Shown here piece by piece: positions 8,090-17,400 of a DNA stretch of 64,000 nucleotides. The translations under genes and the position numbers were made by a program. Source of the stretch: Bacteroidota bacterium (GTDB lineage Bacteria > Bacteroidota > Bacteroidia > Palsa-965); assembly GCA_020402865.1 (NCBI GenBank), contig JADBYT010000011.1, forward strand, positions 62,001 through 126,000. The letters run 5' to 3'. Below the pieces are notes generated by a model. That model saw only the letters and a program-made list of their open reading frames with translations. It was not told where the DNA came from and did not search any database. How positions within the stretch are numbered: position 1 is the first letter of the stretch; each line of letters begins with the position of its first letter.

Positions 8090-8112
8090 AAACCAATTCA
8101 TCTGAACGAGTC

Positions 8113-8120
8113 CAAAGTTA
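8113..8120 (-). promoter_or_regulatory. TAACTTTG -7 box of pdxH
   Basis: Exact TAnnTTTG on the minus strand, placing a transcript start near 8106 and a leader of about 17 nt to the 8089 ATG. Confidence 0.55.
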
Positions 8121-8242
8121 CACACCGCAATGCTTCCACAGCTGAGCAGTGTGGTAAATAAAACTGACATCGGTTTGGTTAATGTGGAAAACAAAGCGTT
8201 AAACAAAAAAATACGGTCAGGGTTTTTGTTTATTTTGGGGTA

Positions 8243-8815
8243 ATGAAATTATTCCCGGCCAATACATTTACCCCTACTCAAGGCCGCCTGCTGGTAGCCG
8301 ATCCGTTTCTCGACGATGATTATTTCCGACGCGCCGTAGTGCTGCTCATCGAACACAACGAAAAAGGTTCGCTGGGTTTTGTGCTTAACAAACCGGTAGA
8401 GCTGCGCCTGCACGAAGTGATTGACGATTTTCCGCAGTACGATGAGCCTGTACATTTTGGCGGCCCCGTGCAGCGCGATCAGCTTTACTACATACACACC
8501 CTTGGCGATACCATTGAAGGCAGCATACAGGTAAGCAAAAACCTCTGGTGGCTGGGCGATTTTACACAGGTGCGCGAACTGCTTTCCGCCGGTATGCTGG
8601 GCCCGCACAACGTGCGCTTTTTTATTGGCTATGCCGGCTGGGAAGCCGATCAGCTGGAGCGCGAAATGAAAGACCGCTCCTGGTACGTGGCCCGCGCCTC
8701 ACACGAACTTATTTTCGACCGCCACTTCAACGAAAACTGGGGCCGTGTCATGCGAAGTATCAGCGCCGATCATGCCCTTATGGCTGGTTTCCCGGAAGAT
8801 CCTTCGATGAATTAA
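8243..8815 (+). CDS. YqgE/AlgH family protein
   Basis: The 190-aa product is a full-length member of the YqgE/AlgH (UPF0301) family. Characteristic segments are GRLLVADPFLDDDYFRRAVV near the N terminus, GSLGFVLNKP, VHFGGPVQ, and the C-terminal GYAGWEADQLERE followed by SWYVARA. The biochemical role of the family is not settled; AlgH was linked genetically to alginate control in Pseudomonas. The protein is soluble, with no signal peptide. It is monocistronic, divergent from pdxH and convergent with the patatin gene through a shared terminator. Confidence 0.92.
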   Translation: MKLFPANTFTPTQGRLLVADPFLDDDYFRRAVVLLIEHNEKGSLGFVLNKPVELRLHEVIDDFPQYDEPVHFGGPVQRDQLYYIHTLGDTIEGSIQVSKNLWWLGDFTQVRELLSAGMLGPHNVRFFIGYAGWEADQLEREMKDRSWYVARASHELIFDRHFNENWGRVMRSISADHALMAGFPEDPSMN

Positions 8816-8844
8816 CTTAAAGCCTGTTTAAATAATTGCAAACT

Positions 8845-8871
8845 AAACGCCAGCCCAAAAGGCTGGCGTTT
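8845..8871. terminator. Bidirectional terminator between yqgE-like and patatin genes
   Basis: A perfect 11-bp stem (aaacgccagcc / ggctggcgttt) around caaaa serves the two convergent genes. Confidence 0.85.
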
Positions 8872-8894
8872 ATTCATACTGCTACATACAACGC

Positions 8895-9929
8895 TTAGTC
8901 AAGCATACCGCTGGCCTGCAAAAACACATCCAGATCGGCCGTTTTGCGGGCAAACTCTTCTTTCGAAAGTGTGTCCCAGTAGTTCAGTGCATCCGGCGCG
9001 GCATTGTCCATAGCCGAATACTTCTGTTCTTTTACTTCCACGTTAAAGCGCAGGTAATTTGTTTTTTCAAGCAGCACCTGCTTCTGCACGTAGTCAGTGG
9101 TTTGGTTCACGCCATACATCATAATATCGAGCAGGGGCTGTATCCATTTCACCGCACTCATGCGCTCCGATTCACGAATGGAAAGCTGACCGTTGTAGCG
9201 CCCCGTGCCTACAGAAAGCACGTGTACATTGCTCAGCGTATCATCAATGCGGCGGTCGCCCACGTAATAGCGTGCATGTTTTATGAGTTCGGCAAGTGCG
9301 CCTATGCTCGGGTTGTTTATATACACACCGCCGTCAATACAGTTAAACTCGCGGTTGCCGTGTTTAAAATGGCAGGGTGGAAAATACGTAGGCCCGGCCG
9401 AGGTAGAACGGCAGGCATGAAACAAGGTAAAGTTTTCGTCTTCGGTTTCAAACGCTTCGCGGGTTTTGAAAAAGCGAGGCTCGTTATTGAAAATATCGTA
9501 GCTGCAAATGAGCACGGGTTTCAGCGTTTGCTTTAAACGCACCTCGCCCATTCGTTCGCGCAGCACGGCTTCAATGCCATCGGGCGCATAAAGTGTTTCG
9601 CCGCCCAGCACATAGCCTTTTACCTTGCGCCAAAGGCCGGGCCTGGGAAAAATACGCTGCCCGTCTTTCAGGTAAATATCAATAATGTCCTGCAGGTTAT
9701 ACTTCGGCAGCGATGGCCGCGTGGCATCCGGCACCGTAAGCGCCGCACTGATAAGACCACCCGTAGATGTACCGGCAATAATATCGAAATAACTGTACAG
9801 CGGCTTGGGCGAAAGCCCTTTGGCTTTGCGCTGCTCGTTTAAACGGATTTCAAGCAGTTGCAGATAACGCGCGGGAATAATGCCGCGCATACCGCCACCG
9901 TCGAGTGAGAGTATGCGAATGGGTTGCAT
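8895..9929 (-). CDS. Patatin-like phospholipase
   Basis: The 344-aa product has the patatin catalytic parts: the oxyanion loop GGGMRG (11-16), the nucleophile elbow GTSTG with Ser55, and the catalytic aspartate in DGG (Asp199). Such enzymes cleave acyl chains from phospholipids. There is no signal peptide or membrane segment, so it is probably cytoplasmic. Its size and start resemble the CapV-like patatins that serve as CBASS effectors, but no nucleotidyltransferase, Cap2/Cap3 or other defence gene lies beside it, so I treat it as a stand-alone lipase. Confidence 0.88.
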   Translation of the reverse strand: MQPIRILSLDGGGMRGIIPARYLQLLEIRLNEQRKAKGLSPKPLYSYFDIIAGTSTGGLISAALTVPDATRPSLPKYNLQDIIDIYLKDGQRIFPRPGLWRKVKGYVLGGETLYAPDGIEAVLRERMGEVRLKQTLKPVLICSYDIFNNEPRFFKTREAFETEDENFTLFHACRSTSAGPTYFPPCHFKHGNREFNCIDGGVYINNPSIGALAELIKHARYYVGDRRIDDTLSNVHVLSVGTGRYNGQLSIRESERMSAVKWIQPLLDIMMYGVNQTTDYVQKQVLLEKTNYLRFNVEVKEQKYSAMDNAAPDALNYWDTLSKEEFARKTADLDVFLQASGMLD

Positions 9930-10090
9930 GGATGTGTAGGGTGTGTTTGAGTGAATTTTAGGGCGACAAGATACAACCTGAGTGGCATGTATGGTGGAGA
10001 CTGTTGAAAATTTAGAGGCGGAAGTTTTGGGGGAATAGTTGGGGCAAACTGGTACAGATACAAAATACTACGCATATCAAAATTTGCATT

Positions 10091-10618
10091 TTACAATTTC
10101 TGCTTTGTATCAAACTGACTGGGATTATATGCATTAATGCGTTCTACTGAATTCACGATCAATAAAATCACCTCCTGCCATTCTTTCTGACTTAACGCAT
10201 AAAATTCATTGTAGAATTCCTGCTCCCTTATTGTATTCTTGCGCGCATCAAGTAAGTTCAGGTAGCGGTCGTTCATTATTTTTGTCCGGTATTCTGCTAT
10301 TTCAACATACGCGGTTTGCTCAAGCCCCACACTGTTTTCGTAAACTTTATTCCCCGCTTTATCTTTTGCAATCCAATGCAATCGTTCTTTATTCATGTAA
10401 AACGAAATTGTTTTTGCATTTTCAAACCAAAAGCCCAATGCGAAATAACCATAATACCCAATACCAACTATTGAAGCCGCAAATACAATTAAATAATTCC
10501 ACTTAAATTTTACAATCATTCCAAATATGACTAGTACAAATACTGCAAAAGACACAGTAAACCAAATACTTATTGTGATTAATCGTCCTTTGTGTTTCTT
10601 TAATTGAAATTCAAGCAT
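10091..10618 (-). CDS. Hypothetical protein with two N-terminal membrane segments
   Basis: The 175-aa product has a basic amphipathic start, two adjacent hydrophobic helices (about residues 13-36 and 41-62), and a soluble C-terminal part of mixed charge ending in a helical segment (about 140-165). The layout resembles small membrane-anchored YcxB-like proteins, but I cannot place it in a family. The gene is clearly more AT-rich than the preceding metabolic genes and its neighbour 10888-11658 is also an AT-rich orphan, which suggests an accessory segment. Its start is the ATG at 10618. Confidence 0.65.
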   Translation of the reverse strand: MLEFQLKKHKGRLITISIWFTVSFAVFVLVIFGMIVKFKWNYLIVFAASIVGIGYYGYFALGFWFENAKTISFYMNKERLHWIAKDKAGNKVYENSVGLEQTAYVEIAEYRTKIMNDRYLNLLDARKNTIREQEFYNEFYALSQKEWQEVILLIVNSVERINAYNPSQFDTKQKL

Positions 10619-10887
10619 GTTATTTCTTCTTGTGGCGAATTAGTTTTCACCAGATTGATTTGCAGGGTTTGTAAGAGGCTTGTAAAAATACATAATTGCA
10701 GAATTAACAAACTTCTTCGGTTTGACAGGGCAAAGCCTCTCAGGCATTGTGGCTGCAAGTTGCATATCTGCTCATGCAAAAGCATTGCGCTTTGTTTGTC
10801 GGGCCAATGAAGTAAACACTTGCCAGCTGTTTAAATACACAACAGTATAAAACGATGAAGCAATGCGGATGAAAAACTGACTATCTA

Positions 10888-11658
10888 TTATTTGGGTGAA
10901 GCCGGATAAATTATTTTCATTTTATGTATGGCGGTAATCTCATCAGTTGACTGTTCGTAATTGGTAACTCTCACTTCCACAATTCTGCCCTTTTTGTCTT
11001 TTGTCAGCAGATGCACCTTTCGTTCAGTATCATTACGGTACTTCTCGAACGAAGTATCGGTAAATGAAGATGTGGTTTTCAGATAACCGGGATCAGGAAG
11101 ATGAATATATTGATTCACGTATAGACTCAATGGTTCATCAAAGGAAAAGTAGCTCACATACCTGAATGCCGTATCACCAAACTGGTGATAATAAACCGAA
11201 TCGGTAAGTCTGCCGTTACTATATCTTGTTTTTGTATAGATATACTGGTTGGTTGTTTTGATGTGCCGTATCGTTGTGGTTTTTCCGTCAGTGCCCACAT
11301 AGTTTGTATCAGGTAAAAACTGACTGTGGTAATAAATTGGAATCAGATTTACTTTTTCGTCCGACTGCCAAATTGAAAACGACTCCTCGTCAACCCATGC
11401 GTATGCGGTAGAAGGGTGTACAAGTTCATTCTCTTTGTTTACCGTCCATGCGTCTGATTTTGCCTGCTGCGAACTAAGGTCGGTTACAATGATACGGGTA
11501 CCGGGCGGAAGCTCGCGGGCTGTAAGCAGTGCATGAAGTTCGGTTTTAAAAACAAGCAGGTTATTGATAACCACTTCTTCATCATAAAGAATACTCTGTG
11601 TAAATAATGGAATACACACGAGCAGAATTAGTATGCGGATTGCCGAAAAATGTTTCAT
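10888..11658 (-). CDS. Hypothetical secreted protein
   Basis: The 256-aa product starts with a signal peptide (MKHFSAIRILILLVCIPLF) and is otherwise beta-rich and soluble, with many Tyr, Thr and Asp residues. No domain was recognised. The frame continues upstream, but the ATG at 11658 is chosen because it begins the signal peptide and because the upstream part lies inside the dispersed repeat 11663-11819, whose arms are unlikely to be coding. That repeat therefore supplies the whole leader region and ends 4 bp before the start codon. Confidence 0.65.
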   Translation of the reverse strand: MKHFSAIRILILLVCIPLFTQSILYDEEVVINNLLVFKTELHALLTARELPPGTRIIVTDLSSQQAKSDAWTVNKENELVHPSTAYAWVDEESFSIWQSDEKVNLIPIYYHSQFLPDTNYVGTDGKTTTIRHIKTTNQYIYTKTRYSNGRLTDSVYYHQFGDTAFRYVSYFSFDEPLSLYVNQYIHLPDPGYLKTTSSFTDTSFEKYRNDTERKVHLLTKDKKGRIVEVRVTNYEQSTDEITAIHKMKIIYPASPK

Positions 11659-11662
11659 AATA

Positions 11663-11819
11663 CCTGTTTTTAAAACATCACTTTGTGATAAGTAAATTTT
11701 TTCTCCGACAAAGCGCTTTTCGCAGGCGATACTTAGATAGTATCGACAAGAAATACAACGCAGGATAGGGAAAAATCCACTTATCACAAAGCCGAAGGAA
11801 AAATTTAAACAGCCTCTTA
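11663..11819. repeat. MITE-like dispersed palindromic element, copy 2
   Basis: Long arms ctttgtgataagt... (11681-11706) and ...cacttatcacaaag (11768-11791) pair almost fully. A central hairpin cgatact/agtatcg (11727-11733 with 11739-11745) caps the fold. Internal blocks match copy 1 at 1245-1409. It lies directly upstream of the gene starting at 11658. Confidence 0.7.
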
Positions 11820-11843
11820 ACATTACCCATTTTTTCAACAAAA

Positions 11844-11871
11844 AAAACCGCCTCAAAAAAGAAGCGGTTTT
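11844..11871 (-). terminator. Terminator behind the phosphohexomutase 3'-end fragment
   Basis: Arms aaaaccgc (11844-11851) and gcggtttt (11864-11871), with A-run 11841-11847 giving a T-run on the minus strand. It is related in layout, but not in detail, to the terminator at 12945-12975 behind the intact gene. Confidence 0.75.
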
Positions 11872-11897
11872 AAATGTTTACAAAACTTCCAACTCCC

Positions 11898-12022
11898 CTA
11901 CCCCAGCAACGTCTTATGCGCTGCCTCCAGAATAGCAAATGCCTCCTCACGGGTAGCGGCCTCGGCGTAGGTACGCAGCACCGGCTCTGTGCCTGAGGCG
12001 CGGATCATCATCACCCAGCGGT
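11898..12022 (-). pseudogene. Duplicated 3' end of the phosphohexomutase gene
   Basis: This encodes the last 40 residues of the product of 12999-14405 (NRWVMIRASGTEP ... KTLLG) and the same TAG stop, with one extra Met codon. It is preceded in frame by a TAA and has no start, so it is a remnant. The synonymous sites are identical to those of the intact gene, which points to a recent or recombination-maintained copy. Confidence 0.9.
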
Positions 12023-12038
12023 TTTAGTCTTGAAACTT

Positions 12039-12894
12039 TTATCGCTTCTTTTTACTTTGTTTCTTGCTTCCCTTATCCAATTGCAATGCAGTCTTGGCAT
12101 TAAGAGAAGTCACCACCTTTTTGCCCGTTCTGGCTTCGAGTTCTTTAAAGAGCTACTTTAGCTACATTGCCACCTTGTTTTGCTACTTCTTTGCTTTCGT
12201 CGAAAGTGTTGGGCCTGATGGCTGCTGAAATGTCTTTTGCAGATGCTTCCGCAAGCATGTTCAATATAAGCTCTGTATTGGTCATGTTGTCGCGCAGATT
12301 TTCCTTTTTCAGACCTTTCAGAATTTTATATTCTTTTGTCGTTTTATCGCTCCATGCTTTAGTAATTATGTCAGTAAGTGTGGCAAATTGAATACCTTCC
12401 TTCAAGCCACGCTTTTTCCATTCATCCGTAAGTTCTTTTCTAATTTCAATACTTTTTAGTCGTTAATTAATCCAACTTTCAGAGTAGCCAAGATTCATGT
12501 ACTGTTCTAAAGCTCTATCGATTGACAGTTCAGGATCCTGCATTTCGTCTAACCGCTCAGCCGCTACCTGAGCCAGCCACAGTTTAAACGGCTCTGCTTT
12601 TGGCGAGGGAACAGACTGAATAAGACGAAAAAGTTGCTCTGTATCAGCGACATCAGTAAGATATAATTTACCGTCGGCCGACGGCATTTTCAGTTGACTA
12701 CAATTTGTAGCCAACTGACTTCCCTCAGCTTTAAGCCTTGTTTTCAGTACACTCCAATACTTTCTTGGATTTGGGCTGTTAGTCAATACAGCCACCACAT
12801 CCACAATGGAGATATACCACTTCTCCTGTTCAGCATCCCAAACAGACCTCACGTGTTTATCTTCAAAAACCTGTATTTGATTTTGTTTCTCCAT
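12039..12894 (-). pseudogene. Bro-N domain (phage antirepressor-like) gene, inactivated
   Basis: From the ATG at 12894 the product begins MEKQNQIQVFEDKHVRSVW and runs through an N-terminal Bro-N domain (WYISIVDVVAVLTNSPNPRKYW, LYLTDVADTEQLFRLIQ). The frame is broken twice. A TAA at 12463-12465 follows GYSESWIN, and the same frame then continues as RLKSIEIRKELTDEWKK, so one Gln-like codon (CAA to TAA) explains the stop. A second break at about 12145-12150 is an extra T: skipping it restores KELEARTGKKVVTSLNAKTA and an end at 12039. Intact relatives of this kind (about 280 aa, Bro-N at the N terminus) are common in Bacteroidota mobile regions; their function is unknown and the antirepressor name comes from phage homologs. 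Confidence 0.85.
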
Positions 12895-12932
12895 ATCTGA
12901 AATTACCAATGTATAAATGATACTGTACAAAT

Positions 12933-12940
12933 CAAACATA
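12933..12940 (-). promoter_or_regulatory. TATGTTTG -7 box ahead of the Bro-N pseudogene
   Basis: Exact TAnnTTTG match on the minus strand, 38 bp upstream of the ATG at 12894 and just after the phosphohexomutase terminator, so the cargo had its own promoter. Confidence 0.45.
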
Positions 12941-12944
12941 AATA

Positions 12945-12975
12945 AAGCCGCTCTTAAAAAACTCAAAAGCGGCTT
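12945..12975 (-). terminator. Terminator of the intact phosphohexomutase gene
   Basis: Arms aagccgct (12945-12952) and agcggctt (12968-12975) lie 24 bp after the stop codon on the minus strand. The sequence differs from the terminator behind the fragment (11844-11871). Confidence 0.75.
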
Positions 12976-12998
12976 CAAACTATCTACTTCCAACTCCC

Positions 12999-14405
12999 CT
13001 ACCCCAGCAACGTCTTATGCGCTGCCTCCAGAATAGCAAATGCCTCCTCACGGGTAGCGGCCTCGGCGTAGGTACGCAGCACCGGCTCTGTGCCTGAGGC
13101 GCGGATCATTACCCAGCGGTTCTCGTCGATAAAAAACTTCCAGCCGTCGAGATCGTCCACGCGGGCTACGGTGTAGTTGCCGAAGGCTTTGTAGGTGCCG
13201 TTTTTGCAGTTGGCTACGATGCGGTTTTTGTCGGCTTCTTCGAGGTGCAGGTCGATACGTTCGAAGGCGAAGGTGCCGGTAATGGCATATACTTCTTCGA
13301 TGAGGGCGTTGAGCGATTTGCCGCTTTTGGCCATGAATTCCCAGATGACAAGGCCCATCCAGATGCCGTCGCGCTCGGGAATATGGCCTTTTATGGCAAT
13401 ACCGCCCGATTCTTCGCCGCCCACCAGCACATCTTCCTTCACCATGATGCCGCAGATGTATTTGAAGCCGATTTTCACCACTTCGAGCGGCAAGCCATAG
13501 TGCTCACAGATGTTCTTAATTTTCACAGTGGTGCTGAACGCGGTGCACACTTTGCCGCGCATGCCTTTGTATTTGGCTAAGTAGTGAATGAGCAGGAGAA
13601 TGATGTGGTGCGAATCGACAAAATTGCCCTTGCTGTCGAACAGGCCGATACGGTCGGCATCGCCGTCGGTAGCGAGGCCCACATCAATATCGCCCGATTC
13701 GCGGATCACGCTGGCAAACTCTTCGAGGTTGCGCAGAATAGGCTCCGGCGCCTGTCCGTCGAAACTCGGGTTGTGCTCGCAATGCAGCAGGGTGGCATCG
13801 GGGAATAAACGACGGATTACATTTTGTCCGGCACCGTACATGGCATCATACGCCAGATTGAGGTTCGAATTGCGGATGGCATCGAGATCGAAGCTGGCTT
13901 CTACGTGGCGGATGTAATCGTCTTCGAGCGGCACAATTTTGAGCAGGCCCGAGGCTTCGAAATCAGCCAGTTTAAGACTGTCGAGCGGCGTTTCGGCCAC
14001 TTCGGGAATGAGCGGTTCAATTTCGGCAATGCCTTCGGGCGAAAGCGGGCCGCCGTAGGAAGCCTTGAGTTTATAGCCGTTGTACGACGGCGGGTTGTGA
14101 CTGGCGGTTACGATAATGCCCAAATCGGCACCGTAGTTGCGCGCACCGAGCGATACCATGGGCGTGCTCACAAAACCTTTGGCCAGATACACTTTGATGC
14201 CGTGGTGAAGCAGCACTTTGGCGGTGGTTTCGGCAAACAGATCGCCGGCAAAACGGCAGTCGTGTCCAACTACCACAGCGGCGCCGGGCTTTTGCTGCTT
14301 AAGCCATTTTACGGTGCCTTCGGTAACGCGGGCTACATTTTCAACGGTAAATTCTTTCGCTATAATGGCCCGCCAGCCGTCGGTGCCGAATTTGATCTGG
14401 TACAT
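12999..14405 (-). CDS. Phosphoglucomutase/phosphomannomutase (alpha-D-phosphohexomutase)
   Basis: The 468-aa product has the four-domain signature of the superfamily: phosphoserine loop TASHNP (Ser102), metal loop TDGDADR (Asp237, Asp239, Asp241), sugar-binding GGEESGG (319-325) and the C-terminal phosphate-binding RASGTEP. It interconverts sugar 1- and 6-phosphates; glucose/mannose versus glucosamine specificity is not clear from these motifs. Length is normal and the stop is intact. The gene lies 57 bp downstream of the ternary-system operon on the same strand and might be read through from it. Its last 40 codons are repeated at 11898-12022 beyond the Bro-N pseudogene. Confidence 0.92.
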   Translation of the reverse strand: MYQIKFGTDGWRAIIAKEFTVENVARVTEGTVKWLKQQKPGAAVVVGHDCRFAGDLFAETTAKVLLHHGIKVYLAKGFVSTPMVSLGARNYGADLGIIVTASHNPPSYNGYKLKASYGGPLSPEGIAEIEPLIPEVAETPLDSLKLADFEASGLLKIVPLEDDYIRHVEASFDLDAIRNSNLNLAYDAMYGAGQNVIRRLFPDATLLHCEHNPSFDGQAPEPILRNLEEFASVIRESGDIDVGLATDGDADRIGLFDSKGNFVDSHHIILLLIHYLAKYKGMRGKVCTAFSTTVKIKNICEHYGLPLEVVKIGFKYICGIMVKEDVLVGGEESGGIAIKGHIPERDGIWMGLVIWEFMAKSGKSLNALIEEVYAITGTFAFERIDLHLEEADKNRIVANCKNGTYKAFGNYTVARVDDLDGWKFFIDENRWVMIRASGTEPVLRTYAEAATREEAFAILEAAHKTLLG

Positions 14406-14462
14406 ACGTTTCAGTTTAAGGAGAGCAAAAATAGCGAAAAGCCCTGTTGGTTGGGCAGCGGT

Positions 14463-17400
14463 TTACAAACCCAGCGGCACATCAAGCACATGCAGCACAC
14501 CGCCCTGTTCGAGCCAGGCAATTTTGTTTCGTCCGGCGGCACTGAGGCTGATAAGTTCCTTACCCACCGGGCGGCGAAAAACCACGGGCATTTCGCCGTT
14601 TTCGTCCAGTTTGCACACCACCAGCTGGCCTTCGCGGTAATAAGCGATGTGTTTGTAGCTGATGAAGGTGATTTCACTCACAAACTCGCCCAAAATTTTG
14701 CGCCATACTTTTTGCGTGCCCGGCTGCACCACAAAAATATCGTGGTAGCCGGCCATGCAGCACATCGGGTTACTGTGATAGGCCGAAAACTGCAGGTTGT
14801 AGGCTGCATCGGGCAATTCAATAAAATCGGCAAGTGCGTTTGTGGTGTTTATTTTGAGGTGATAATTGAGGTAATTGCAATAAAAAAATCCATCGGCATA
14901 ATAGCCGTAAGAGGCAAACTGGCTGCCTTCGGTAAGTGCTTCGGGCGGGGCGTATTCGAAATGCAGGTCGAGTTGTTTGAGAAGTTTTCCTTCTTCCCAG
15001 TATTGCAGCGAAAGCTGGGGATGATAGAGCAGCACCCAGCAGGAGTTTTCGTGTTCGCCGGCCGAATAAGCCAGCAGCCTTTCGGGCAGGTAATCGAAAA
15101 ATACGGCTGCCAGCGCAGCCGGATGCGGCGAGGAGGCTGCCATGTAGCCGTTGCAAAGCACCTGCAAGGTGTGGCGGTTGCGGAGCTGTATTACATCGGG
15201 CAGGAGCGGATGATGCTGTATTTCGAGGTTTTCGACGGCTTCGGTAAACGGGTCGGTCCAGTTGAACTGCTCGGTTTCGCCGGAGGCACTGATGCGCACC
15301 ATGCTTAGTTTCTGCTCGGCTTCGCCCAGCGCCACCCAGTAGCGGCTGCCGGTAATGAGTTTGCGCCACAATACACCTTTGGGCAAATTGATGCGTTGTA
15401 TTTTCGACATTGCAGCGGGCTGCGGCGTGTGTATGCGGTTCTGAACAATGTAGCGGCTTGCATCGGCCTGCACGAGGCTGTCGCTGTGGGTGAAATGCGG
15501 CAGCTGGTTGAGTGCGGTGTGCTTGCCTTCGAGCGCCTGTGTGCTGATGAGGCGCAGGGCCAGTTGCTGCGCCAGGGCGGCATCAGCACTGTCGGGCGCG
15601 GCATGCTGGTAAATGAGCCTGAGCTGGTTGAGGAAAATTTGTTCCTGCTGCACTTTAAGGCCGGTCTGATAAAGCCGCTGCGCGGTGTGTGCGGCACTTT
15701 CGTCCTGCTCTGCCCGCAGGGCAATATAGCGGTGCAGGCAGTTTTCCTGCGGGTGCATGCTGTTCCAGCCCATGAGCAGCGATTCTTCGGCGGCGGCGGT
15801 GAGGTGCTGCTTATCGTGCTGCAGGCGGGCGGCTTCGAGGTAATTTTGCTGGGCCAGCGCCTGCTCTACGCAAAGCTGATACATGCTTTGCGCCTTTTCT
15901 TCGTGGGCCAGCATGCGGTAAAGGTCGCCGGCTTTTTCGTGCTGTTTCAGTTCGCGGTATTCTTCGGCGGCTTCGGCCAGCAGTCCGCCTTTTTCGAGGC
16001 ACTGTGCGGCCAGCAGCTGGTTTTTGATATGGTCTTTGTACAATGCAGCAGCTTCGCGGAAATAGCGGCCCTGTTCGAGCACGCTGGCCGCGCTGTGCAA
16101 ATCGCCGAGCAGGTGTGCATACACGTAAGCGGCTTTGCGGTAATCGCCTTTTTCGAGCAGCAGGTTGGCCTGCTTTATGTAGCGTTCGCGGAGTTTCTGG
16201 TAATGCTCGGCCGAGGTAAACGAACCGCCGCCGCCACGTCCGAGGCCGCCCAGACTGAAATCAGGCAAACCGCGCGAGAGACTGTCCCAGCCATTGTCGC
16301 CGCCGCGCCCTAAGTAATCGCTGTTCAGCGGCACGGCATACTGCAGACCTTCGTCGGGATTTTCGTCCATCATGCGCACCAAGCGGTCGAGCTCCGATTC
16401 GCGGCGCTTCTGCAACTCTTCCAGACTTCGCTGCACCCGTTCGCGCACACGCTGCCGCCAGCGGCTAAACCAGCCACGTTGTGCATTGGTGTCCGAAACC
16501 GCAGCAGCGTGTTGCGCCGCACCGCCACTGCCGCGCAGCCAGTTCATCAACCGCGAAAACCACGAAGGCCGCACAGCACGCGCAGGTTGTGGCGCAGATG
16601 CCCGGTTTCGCCGGTTTTCTATCACACCGTGCATCAACAGGCGGATTACAAAAAATGCAATCAGCAGCACAGGTGTAATGCCCATGCTTACCACACCGCT
16701 GCGCAGCAATAAAATCACGGCAAGAATACCGCCCGCCACAATCAGCCCAAGCAGAATATACATACCAAAATCGGCACTGCCATCCTGCCTGTTTGCTGCT
16801 GCTGCTTGCCCCGGGCGCACAGCCACATTGCGCCGCAACCGCCCGATAAGATGAAAAGCGAGCAATATTCCGCCTGTCCACAACGCCATTTTCCAAAGTG
16901 TGGCAAACGAAATCACATTAAACACCAGTAAAAGCACCAGCGCAATTCCACCCGCCCAAAGCAAAGCCATAAGCCACGGAAAATCAGTACTGCTGCCCGA
17001 AGGCTGTGCCGCAGCATTCTGCGGAGAAGACTGAGCGCCGGGCTGTAATTGTTCGGCCACTTTCGGATACAGCAACATCACCGCAACCGATACACCCAGC
17101 ACAAACCACATCCCTCCCGAAATCGTTCCCGTTACAAACACCTGCATCAGCGCCACACACAACAACACGGTGGTGATAAAAATGGTAAACGCATTTAGCT
17201 GCCGGAGATAGTTGAGCGACTGCAGTGCTGATTTTTTTTCTGTTACTACTTTACGGTACAAAGCCAGCAACAGCGCCGCCGATAAACCCAGCGTAAGTAT
17301 TATCATAGCCGCCGGATGCTGATACACGGCCACCTGCACAATGAGCAATACAAGCTGAACAGCCCCCGCCACAATGAGAATAATCCCCACCACAAGGCCT

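Larger units (their letters stand above)
11885..12985 (-). mobile_element. Gene-end cassette 1: Bro-N cargo between two copies of a phosphohexomutase 3' end
   Basis: The 124 bp at 11885-12008 are identical to 12986-13109, and a weaker match continues to 12022 (a 3-nt insertion and one substitution, then acccagcggtt). The offset is 1101 bp. Reading on the minus strand the order is: intact phosphohexomutase gene, terminator, Bro-N pseudogene, last 40 codons of phosphohexomutase again, terminator. Identity stops abruptly on both sides, so this is not a long tandem duplication. No integrase or transposase is inside. Coordinates give one repeat copy plus the unique DNA. It matches the architecture at 42942-44348. 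Confidence 0.7.

Noticed and set aside
8816-8840. Possible third fragment of the dispersed palindromic element (agcctgtttaaat)
   Set aside because: Only about 14 bp resemble an element end, and the other blocks are missing.
8895-9929. CBASS defence locus around the patatin gene
   Set aside because: No cyclic-oligonucleotide synthase, Cap2/Cap3 or other defence gene is adjacent.
10619-10887. Small ORFs in the gap between the two AT-rich hypothetical genes
   Set aside because: Short, without signal, domain or promoter context; they look like chance frames.
13855-13880. tRNA T-arm-like ggttcgaatt
   Set aside because: It lies inside the phosphohexomutase coding region and no cloverleaf can be formed around it.
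13824-15308. 494-aa plus-strand ORF antisense to two genes
   Set aside because: It runs across the ends of two well-supported minus-strand genes and their gap, and its translation has no domain character.
15396-16313. 305-aa plus-strand ORF
   Set aside because: Antisense to the TPR region of the 1265-aa ternary-system protein; no start context or domain.
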